Source: Cafeteria roenbergensis (taxonomy: Eukaryota; Sar; Bigyra; Bicosoecida; Cafeteriaceae). From it: DNA of 64,000 nucleotides. Positions 54,001 to 61,842 of this stretch are shown piece by piece. Every line of letters begins with the position of its first letter. The first letter of the stretch is position 1. The notes under the pieces were generated by a model. That model was not told where the DNA came from, ran no database searches, and worked only from the letters and a program-made list of their open reading frames with translations. The translations under genes and the position numbers were made by a program. The DNA is taken from contig VLTN01000063.1 in NCBI GenBank assembly GCA_008330645.1, positions 124,001-188,000 of the forward strand, given 5' to 3'.

Positions 54001-54683
54001 GGAACCTGTGCGACACGGCCCGATGTCATGCTGACGACAAAGATCGACGGCCTGGCCATGCCCCCCGTGAGCTCGCCCCAGGACTCCTGATCGGCGTAGG
54101 CCCAGCCGTCCCTGTCGGTGCTGGAGCGCTTAGGGGGGTTGCGGTCCGCCACGTACACGAGGGCGTCCTCGTTTGCGGTCCAGGACACGCCCCCAAAGTC
54201 GTCGTCCGCGACGAACGCGCCGTGAACGGCGGTCACCTCGACAGATCGCACAAGCGACTGCGTCGCGGTGTCAATGATGGTGAGGAAGCGCCTGGCCTTG
54301 GCGCCTGGCTTGGACCCAGTCTCGGTCTTGAAGGTCACGGACAGGGCACCGCTGGGGCTGAGCGTGGAGGCGTCGGAGGGTCCCAGCGCGGGCGCGCAGG
54401 CCCAGCGCGGAGCGCCGAGCGTTGGGCGCCCGTCAGCGCTGCTGACCTCGCACACGCCGCGGTGGATGATCCGGCGAACACACTCTGCGTCCATGTCGCG
54501 GGCCGACCGGACTGCGGTGACCTCGAGCAGCTGAGGGGCGAAGGCGCTTGACCGCACCGTGCCCGCAACGAGCGCACCCGGAATCTGCGCGCGAACAGCC
54601 TGCACCAGCCGCATTTCGCGGGCCAGCTTCTTTGCGGTCGACTTGGCCGCGCTCATTCCCGGCTTTGGCGGCGGCACGCGCAA
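51003..54683 (-). CDS. APEH: Acylaminoacyl-peptidase (prolyl oligopeptidase family S9C)
   Basis: Single exon of 1226 residues; a second ATG at 54656 (MSAAKSTAKK) is equally plausible. The C-terminal alpha/beta-hydrolase matches APEH closely: LLLHGGPHSALPG, VVFVNFRGSLGYGERSVNSL, WGGSHGGFLGAHL with Ser1082, RNPVIDVAAMASATDIPEWC, GSKDLRVPPF with Asp1171, and YPDDSHPM with His1203. The N-terminal propeller also matches (FVADDDFGGVSWT, ALVYVADRNPPK, ESWGELTGGMARPSIFVVSM, RLGSTYCMNRPWSVW). The enzyme removes N-acylated residues from blocked peptides in the cytosol, usually as an oligomer. Human APEH has 732 residues; the excess is Ala/Gly/Ser/Asp inserts, among them a 15-bp triplication (about 51856-51902) built on GGCGGTTTCGCCCTC. 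It is divergent from ankyrin gene B, with under 100 bp between starts. Confidence 0.93.
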   Translation of the reverse strand: MRVPPPKPGMSAAKSTAKKLAREMRLVQAVRAQIPGALVAGTVRSSAFAPQLLEVTAVRSARDMDAECVRRIIHRGVCEVSSADGRPTLGAPRWACAPALGPSDASTLSPSGALSVTFKTETGSKPGAKARRFLTIIDTATQSLVRSVEVTAVHGAFVADDDFGGVSWTANEDALVYVADRNPPKRSSTDRDGWAYADQESWGELTGGMARPSIFVVSMTSGRVAQVPTDIPASADKKAAFADRDAAMAALRLAEPADAAAGGKRTSQQHQQQHQQHQQAANADGDSGKDDAKPLPTSARHERPVAAEELSCGQPQVGGSAGDEWLVFSAASPLPVRLGSTYCMNRPWSVWAAPLSGALAALHRPLPEGEGAGRAADADRAADAGKSETAADAGAAADSGSADDPATDPSDFVAALPYIAKLNDSRRWCRSARISAAGDAIVWLQTPHILTHGAASAVSRLAWADVAAEVHAAGMAAAAEAEARLRSAQAAAKAAPAADASSQASEEASGKLPEGFANAWVDASAICLPALAELVPRMAAPCYGGVERAEPPEDVDGRVFESPPKTAMTGSAVGSAAFAGIYTNSLPRRALTADGKWMLLTAQDGLDQALIRVRLASDPEDEEEAPGTVHRCSANPSDTPFTSWTSGSARNPCEGFTLLDLAALPSIDERSGSAGDVALVSGGTLTSPDALGLVLAGSARGAVASMAAAAGAGAGAAGAGAGAGDSAIAGSSDGASDGCAVWHRVWSPSEGNSPDEATVWSRGAGVSDRPADDVAGEGGSAASAGASDDGADPAVRGAVSPAVVWRGGAAAAFPVTKALPIANRTAGGGRISVTADDVDVASVVRNSTTTIIPLWRRCLPATRSADEGALPMRELPGTDGVALPGEGSAEFNADAALVEVAVVMPGDDVPVPKKHRAGSAESGGETAAEGETAEGETAEGETADGVALCRPVVLLLHGGPHSALPGLLSPTVVSMLAEGYGVVFVNFRGSLGYGERSVNSLPGLCGRRDVEDCELALRVAVEASRNRGAGGASSASDSEALHGWGRPLTSARLGRTSAGARGQASAACGELDASRVVAWGGSHGGFLGAHLTAGRGSVAAACLRNPVIDVAAMASATDIPEWCLAEGAGATMDPSQRWYSPEVAAAMHASSPLYALRKGGAPTLVGIGSKDLRVPPFNGYLLHNTLRGQGVPSRLLVYPDDSHPMASFAADVDFCVNGLAWIRHFV

Positions 54684-54778
54684 GAGTGCAGCGAACCGCG
54701 GCGGCAGAGCCCAGGGCTTGCTCCGATGCTCGGCGCTCCCGCGGCGGCGAACTCACGACAGCCTGCGCAGTCGGGGCC
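54684..54778. promoter_or_regulatory. 95-bp divergent promoter, copied upstream of each ankyrin paralog
   Basis: The block from GGCGGCAGAGCCCAGGGC to the ATG of ankyrin gene B recurs almost unchanged before genes C (about 57735-57814) and D (about 61763-61842). The shared core contains GCTCCGATGCTCGGCGCTCC and CAGCCTGCGCAGTCGGGGCC. Here it also separates B from the divergent APEH start. Conservation in three copies, next to diverged flanks, suggests it holds the functional promoter and 5' UTR. Confidence 0.6.
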
Positions 54779-56468
54779 ATGGCCGCCGCCGCGCTGAGCC
54801 GTGAAGATATGGGGCAGGCGCTTTTGGATGCCGTGGGTGCCGGGAAGACGGGCGTGGTGACGAGGCTGCTGGAGGCGGGCGCGCCGGTGAACTGGGCAGA
54901 TTGGGTGAGCACAGGCGTTTGCGGGGCTGGAGCTGGGGTCTTAGGGGGTCTTGGAGGGTCGGAAGAGGAGCTCTTGGACAGTTGATTGCTGTATCTCTGG
55001 GCCGCTGTGCGGTGCGGCCGCGCAGTTTGGGCAAACGCCGCTCATAAGGGCAGCTGACAACGGGCACATTGAGTCGATGCGAATGCTGCTGGACCGCGGC
55101 GCCGACATGGAGGCCAAGGACGAAGTCAGCCCATCGACTGCGCCACCGGCATGTCGCCCCGCTGGCGTCGTCCGAGGTCGCGATGCGGCCATCTGCAGCG
55201 CCGGGCGTGGCCGGCCCGCTGCTCGGGTGCCGGGGCCGGGAGCGCGCACCGGGGAGCGACTTGTCGGGTGCGGGGCGGGAGAGGGCTTCGGTTGATTGTG
55301 AGGCCGTGGCCGACGATGGGGTGTGCTGGCGTGACTGGTATGCGTCTTTGGGCGCTGCAGCTTGGCCTCACAGCCCTCATTTGGGCTACCTGGAACGGCG
55401 AGATGGAGGCCATGGCGCTGCTGCTGGACCGCGGCGCCGACCTGGAGGCCAAGACCAACGTCAGCCTAACCCCTGCGTCACCTGCATGTCGCCCCACCGG
55501 CGTCATTCGAAGTCGCGATGCGGCCATCTGCAGTGCCGGGCGTGGTCGGCCTGCTGCTCGGGTGGCGAGGCCGGGAGTGCACCTGGGAGCAGCGTGTTGG
55601 GTGCTGGTGCGGGGTGAGAGAGGGCTTCGGTTGATTGCTTGGCCGTGGCCGACATTGAGGTGTGTTGTCGCGGCTGGAATGCGTGATGGCCGCTGCAGGA
55701 TGGCGACACAGCCCTCATGGTGGCTGCCCGGAGTGGCAGAGTGGAGGTTATGACGGTGCTGCTGGACCGCAGCGCCGACCTGGAGGCCAAGGACAAGGTC
55801 AGCCCATCGACCGCGCCACTGGCATGTCGCCTCGTCGGCGTGGTTTGAGGTCGCGATGTGGCCAGCTGCTGTGCCGGGCATGGTCGGCCTGCGGCTCGGG
55901 TGGCGGGGCCGGGAGCGCGCTCTGGGGAGCAGCGTGTTGGGGGCATGTGGGGGGCGGGAGGGGGGTTCGGCTGATTGTGAAGCCGTGGCCGACATTGGGG
56001 TGTGTTGTCGTTGCTGGTATGCGTGTTCGCGCGCTGCAGAACTGCTACACGGCCCTCGTCTGGGCTGCCTACAGTGGCAAAGTGGAGGCCGTGGCGCTGC
56101 TGCTGGACAGCGGCGCCGACCCGGAGATCCGAGACAAGGTCAGTCACTCGCCGCTTGGCCTTGGGCTTGCTGTTCGCGGCCCAGAGCTGAGCGCCCCTCG
56201 CCGATTCATTCTCTGCCCTCAGCGCCTGTCGGGCCATCTCGCTGGTGATGGCAGCCGTGTTCCCTGCGGATGCGCCGCGACTGCAGCCGCGACTCTGGCG
56301 AGACCATGTCCCTCCCCTTGGCTCCGCGGTGGCCGCGATGCCGCGCTGCAGGATGGCCAGTCCGCCCTCGATCTGTGCAGGTCGGAGACTTGCAGGAGTG
56401 TGCTTCTTGGCGCTGAGCGCCTCCAGCGATGGCATCGCCGCCATCTGCTCGTGACGTGGCGGCATTGA
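54779..56468 (+). CDS. Ankyrin-repeat protein B, 6 exons
   Basis: Exons 54779..54904, 55026..55124, 55361..55459, 55699..55797, 56040..56138, 56352..56468; 212 residues. Exon 1 (42 codons) encodes an N-cap half-repeat: MAAAALSREDMGQALLDAVG then GKTGVVTRLLEAGAPVNW. Exons 2-5 are 99 nt, phase 0, one repeat each (for example FGQTPLIRAADNGHIESMRM plus LLDRGADMEAKDE). The 117-nt last exon encodes GQSALDLCRSETCRSVLLGA, a basic helix and WRH. The first donor is GTGAGC and the inner ones GTCAGC/GTCAGT, unlike gene A. No signal peptide or membrane segment. Probably a small protein-binding ankyrin stack; partner unknown. Confidence 0.85.
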
Positions 56469-57814
56469 CTTGATGCGTTTGTGCCCTCTGGCATGGCGGA
56501 TCGATCTTGGCCAAGAGGCATGACGAGGACTGCTGACCTACATGGACGTTGAGGGGCCGTGGGCGAGTGCAAGACCGATGTTGACCTGAATGGCTCAAGT
56601 TCGGCGCGGCGGGGAGCACACGGGGTCGCCCGAAGGACGGGAGGGAGGGGTCAAACGATCGAATCGAGCACACACTCGCCACTCGGGCGCGCGCGCGTAC
56701 GGCTGGTACGGGGAACGGCCGGCGAGCCCCACGTGGCTTCGAACCGGTGTGCCCGCTCAAAGAGCGAGCTTGCGAGCGGGTCGGATGGCCCACGCTTGCC
56801 GTGGGGCAGGACGAGGCCGGGGACGTTGCCGTACCTGAGGGCGGCGGCCGCTCAGCTCGACGGCACAGCAGCACAAGGACTTTCAGCACAAGCATGCCGC
56901 GGGTGGCAGCGCCGAGCGCAGTCACAGCCGCCGAGACGCGGCGCTGCGACGCCGGTCGAGGTGACCTGCGGCGGCATCGCATGTCGACCGCCGCCGTGAA
57001 GCGGCGCGATCCCGCTCCTGGCCGGGAGCCGCCGGCCGACTCGGACAGGCGCCGCCTCGCCATGCCAGCGGACTGACTGTGGCTCCCGTATACATGCGCG
57101 CCCGAGTGCTGTGTGCGCGTGTGCGTGTGCTTGCTGCTCGTGGCTGGCATCGATGTCCGGCGTGGAGGTCGGCGGTCCGGCGTGGCAGGCCGTGGTCGAG
57201 CTGGGTGGCTTTGCCAGCCGCGGCTTGGAAAGGACGCCTCGCCACGAGGGCGCTGGCCGTGGGCTCTTGGAGCGGCCGGGAAGAGGCCTCCTGCACCCCA
57301 TCGCTCCCCATGCTCCTAGGATGGCGCTTACCACACAGTGGCGCTGTGACCGGTGCTGGGCGGTGGCCGGCGGGAGGGAGTATTGTTTGCTCGGCTCGGC
57401 AGCTCGGCCGCTCGAATGGGTGCAGGGATGCTGCCCGGCTGCTGCTGCGCCCGCACCCCGACTAGACTGAGCGCCGCTCAGCATTCAGTGAGGGGATGCC
57501 TGCGTGGTGTGGATGGCCCTAGGTCGACTGTGGTGGCAGCGAGGCGGGCGCAAACGGCGGCAAATGCTCCACAAAGCAGCACTGCTGCCGGCAGGCCGCG
57601 GACGGCTCCCCTCTTGTTCGCCCGCTCAATCAATTGCTGCACGGGTGTGTGCTGCATGCCTCAGCGGCGGTGCCCCGGTGGGGGCTACAGGCGTGCTTCC
57701 CGCCAGAGCGAGCATCAGTCAGCGCGACCTTCAGCGGCGGCAGAGCCCAGGGCTTGCTCCGATGCTCGGCGCTCCCGCGGCGGCGCACTCCCGACAGCCT
57801 GCGCAGTCGGGGCC
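56469..57814. other. Intergenic region, duplicated between ankyrin paralogs
   Basis: 1346 bp. About 56900-57490 recurs at about 60925-61510, and segments near 56650-56790 recur near 60345-60480, so the spacer was duplicated with the genes. Frames here are Arg/Pro/Ala-rich on both strands and not kept between the copies. I call no gene. The last 80 bp is the conserved promoter block. Confidence 0.6.
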
Positions 57815-60237
57815 ATGGCCGCCGCCTCGATGAGCGATGACGACATGGGACAGGCGCTGCGGGATGCCGCGGAGGCCGGGAAGACGGGCGTGGTGACGAG
57901 GCTGCTGGAGGCGGGCGCGCCGGTGAACTGGACACATCGCCGGGTGAGCACGGGCGCTTGCGGGCTGGAGCTGGGGTCGCAGGGGGGCTTGGAGGGCCAG
58001 GCGAGGAACCTGTGGACGGTCCTTTGCCTCTGTGCGGTACGGCCCCGCAGTCTGGGCGCACGCCGCTCATCATGGCAGCCGAAAGAGGGCACGTTGCGTC
58101 GATGCGAGTGCTGCTGGACCGCGGCGCCGACCTGGAGGCCAAGGACAGCGTCAGCGCGTCCGGCGCGCCATCGGCATGCCAGCCCGCCGGCGTGGTTCGA
58201 GGTCGCGATGCGGCCATTTGCTGTGCCGGGCGTGGCCGGACTGCTGCTCGGCGGCGGGGCCGGAGCGCGCACAGGGGAGTGGCGTAGTCCAGGAGCGGGT
58301 GCAGGGCGGGAGAGGGCTTCGGTTGATTGTTCGGCCGTGGCCGACGCTGCAGTGTGCTGGCGTGGCTGGTATGCGTGCTTGGCGCTGCAGTATGGCGACA
58401 CTGCCCTCATCATGGCGAGCCACAAAGGCCATGATGGAGGCCATGTCGCTACTGCTGGACCGCGGCGCCGACCTGGAGGCCAGGGACAGCGTCAGCCCAT
58501 CCGGCGCGCCATCAACATGCCAGCCCGTCGGCGTGGTTCGAGGTCGCGATGCGGCCAGCTGCAGTGCGTGACGTGGTCGGCGTGCTGCTCGGTTGACGGG
58601 GCATGGGAGCGCGCACAGGGGAGCGGCGTGTCGGGGACGGGTGCGTGGCGGATCCAGGGGGCAGATCGGTGTGGCTGAACGCGGCTGTGGCCGACGCTGC
58701 AGTGCTCTGTTGTCGCCGAATCTATGCGTGTTTGGCGCCGCAGGATGGCTCCACAGCCCTCGTCACGGCTGCCTGGCAAAGGCGAGATGGAGGCCATGGC
58801 GCTGCTGCTGGACCGCGGCGCCGACCTGGAGGCCAGGGACAACGTCAGCGCATCCGGCGCGCCATCAACATGCCAGCCCGTCGGCGTCGTCCGAGGTCGC
58901 GTTGCGGCCAGCTGCAGTGCGTGACGTGGTCGGCGTGCTGCTCGGTTGACGGGGCAGTGGGGGCGCACCGGGGAGCGACGTGTCGGGGACGGGTGCGTGG
59001 CGGATCCACGGGGGGCAGATGGGGGTGTGGCTGAGAACGCGGCTGTGGCCGACGCGGTGCTCTGTTGTCGCCGAATCTATGCGTGTTGGGCGCCGCAGGA
59101 TAGCTCCACAGCCCTCACCGGGGCTGCCTGGAAAGGCCATGTAGAGGCCGTGGCGCTACTGCTGGACCGCGGCGCCGACCTGGAGGCCAAGGACAACGTC
59201 AGCGCATCCGGCGCGCCATCAACATGCCAGCCCGTCGGCGTCGTCCGAGGTCGCGTTGCGGCCGGCTGCAGTGCGTGACGTGGTCGGCGTGCTGCTCGGT
59301 TGACGGGGCAGGGGGCGCGCACCGGGGAGTGGCGTGTCGGGGACTGGTGCGTGACGGATCCACGGGGGGCGGATGGGGGTGTGGCTGAGAACGCGGCTGT
59401 GGCCGACGCGGTGCTCTGTTGTCGCTGAATCTATGCGTGTTGGGCGCCGCAGGATGGCTCCACAGCCCTCATCTTGGCTGCCTGGCTCGGCCATGTAGAG
59501 GCCGTGGCGCTGCTGCTGGACCGCGGCGCCGACCTGGAGGCCAAGGACAACGTCAGCGCATCCGGCGCGCCATCAACATGCCAGCCCGTCGGCGTCGTCC
59601 GAGGTCGCGTTGCGGCCAGCTGCAGTGCGTGACGTGGTCGGCGTGCTGCTCGGTTGACGGGGCAGTGGGGGCGCACCGGGGAGCGACGTGTCGGGGACGG
59701 GTGCGTGACGGATCCACGGGGGGCGGATGGGGGTGTGGCTGAGAACGCGGCTGTGGCCGACGCGGTGCTCTGTTGTCGCTGAATCTATGCATGTTGGGCG
59801 CCGCAGGATGGCTCCACATCCCTCATCGGGGCTGCCAAGAACGGCCATGTGGAGGCCGTGGTGCGACTGCTGGACCGCGGCGCCGACTCGGAGGTCCGAG
59901 ACAAGGTCAGTCACTCGCCGCTTGGCTGTGAGCTTGCTGCTCGCGGCCCACGGTCGACCGCCCCTCGCCCATTCATTCGCCTCCCTCAGCGCCTGTCAGG
60001 CCAATCTCTCTGGCGATGGCAGTCGTGTTCGCTTTGCATGCGCTGCCACTGCATTCGCAACTCTGGCGATAGCGTTCCTTCGTCCCTTCGCTCCGTGGTG
60101 GCCGTGATGCCGTGCTGCAGGATGGCAGGTCCGCCCTCGGTCGGTGCAGGTCGGACACTTGCAAGCGTGCGCTTCTTGGCGCTGAGCGCCTCCAGCGCTG
60201 GCATCGCCGGCGTCTGCTTGTGACTTGGCGGCATTGA
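57815..60237 (+). CDS. Ankyrin-repeat protein C, 8 exons, two exons with +1 frame breaks
   Basis: Exons 57815..57943, 58051..58149, 58391..58490, 58744..58843, 59099..59197, 59453..59551, 59807..59905, 60121..60237. The N-cap exon (MAAASMSDDDMGQALRDAAE) and C-cap exon (SALGRCRSDTCKRALLGAER) match genes B and D. Exons 2 and 5-7 are perfect 99-nt repeats (SGRTPLIMAAERGHVASMRV...). Exons 3 and 4 are 100 nt: one extra base in each shifts the frame mid-repeat (after about AAAGGCCAT in exon 3, near GCCTGGC in exon 4). As annotated, translation leaves frame in exon 3 and the two shifts do not cancel. Skipping exons 3 and 4 leaves an intact four-repeat protein. Pseudogene, sequencing error or regulated skipping are all possible. 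Confidence 0.65.
58391..59905 (+). repeat. About 354-bp tandem exon-plus-intron units in ankyrin gene C
   Basis: Exons 3-7 start at 58391, 58744, 59099, 59453 and 59807, so units are 353-355 bp. The introns share long identical stretches (for example TGACGTGGTCGGCGTGCTGC), strongest between exons 4-7. Each unit adds one in-frame ankyrin repeat. Confidence 0.9.
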
Positions 60238-61842
60238 CTTGATGCGTGTGCGCCCTCTGAGTGAGGGACCGGTATTGAGCAAGTGGCTCAAGCTCGGCGC
60301 GGCGGGAGCCACACGGGTTTGCCCGAAGGACGGGAATCAAGTTCAACCGATCGAATCGAGCACACACACACCACTCGGGACCGCGTGCGTACGGGGAACG
60401 GCCGGTGAGCCCCATGCGGACGACAACCGGTGTGCCCGCCCAGAGGGCGAGCTTGCGAGCGGGTCGGATGGCCCGCTCCTGCCGTGGGACAGAGCGGGAC
60501 CCGGGGTTATTGCCCTGCCTGAGGGCGGCGGTCGGCCTGCTGACGAGACAGCAGTACCAGGCTGTCGTCACAAACGCATCGCACGCGATCGGGAGCTGCG
60601 GAAGCGCCGGCCGAATCGCTCAGTTCAGCACCTGACTTGCACCCGTTGGCTGTGGCGGGCTCCAGCTCCTGGGTCGACTGCGCCGATCGACGTCTGACCG
60701 GCTCCGCCGCATCCGCCTGCCGCCAGATCAGCCATAGTCTGACGCGGAGCTGCAATCAGCCTCTCTGCTGGGGACAGCCACGCCTCGCCGCACCAGGCCG
60801 GGCCCAGGTCGAGGTGCGACCGGCACAGCCACAGGCAGGTAGGGCAGCTGACGACGCCCCGGGCGGCACGGGTGCGCTCCTCGAGAGGGCCGCGCTGACC
60901 GATCGAGGAGCGGCGGACTGCCGCAGCCCTGCCGCGAGTGGCAGCGCCGAGCGCAGTCACAGCCGCCGAGAAAGCGGCGCTGCGACGCCGGCCGAGGCGA
61001 CCTGCGGCGGCAGAGCATGTTGACCGCCGCCGTGGAGCGGCGCGATCCCGCTCCTGGCCGCGAGCCGCCGGCCGACTCGGACAGGCGCCGCCTCGCCATG
61101 GCAGCGGACTGACTGTGGCTCCCGCACACATGCGCGCCCGAGTGCTGTGCGTGTGCGTGTATGTGCTGCTCGCGGTTGGCGTCGATGTCCGGCGTGGAGG
61201 TCGGCGGTCCGGCGTGGCAGGCCGTGGTCGAGCTGGGTGGCTTGGCCAGCCGCGGCTTGGAAGGGACGCCTCGCTGCGAGGGCGCTGGCCGCGGGCGCTT
61301 GGAGCGGCTGGGAGGAGGCCTCCCACACCCCATCACGCTTTATGCTCCTGGGAGGGCGTCTCTCGGACTGTAGCGCTGTAATCGATGCTGGGCGGTGGGC
61401 GGCGGGGCGGTGTGTTGTTTGTTCGGCTCGGCCGCTCGGCCGCTCGAATGGGTGCAGGGGTGCTGCCCGGCCGCTGCGCCCGCGCCCCAACAAGGCTGAG
61501 CGCCACTGAGCACGCAGTGAGGGGACGCCCGAACGGAGTGGAGGGCGATGGGGCGAGTGCGGTCGCAGCGAGGCGGGCGCAAACTGCTGCAAACGCTCCG
61601 CAAGCAGCCCTGCTGCCGGCAGGCCGCGGACGGTTCCACGCCCGCTCGCCCGCGACATCAGATGCAGCATGGGTGTGTGCTGCATGCCTCAGCGGCGGTG
61701 CCCCGGTGGGGGCTACAGGCGTGCTTCCCGCCAGAGCGAGCAACACTCAGCGCGACATTCCGCGGCGGCAGAGCCCAGGGCTTGCTCCGATGCTCGGCGC
61801 TCCCGCGGCGGCGCACTCCCGACAGCCTGCGCAGTCGGGGCC
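60238..61842. other. Intergenic region, duplicated between ankyrin paralogs
   Basis: 1605 bp, partly homologous to 56469-57814 (see there). About 60500-60900 has no counterpart that I can see. No convincing gene on either strand. The conserved promoter block occupies the last 80 bp. Confidence 0.6.

Noticed and set aside
56733-56755. tRNA T-arm-like string (TTCGAACC) in the ankyrin spacer
   Set aside because: No stem pairing around it, and the duplicated spacer copy does not keep it.
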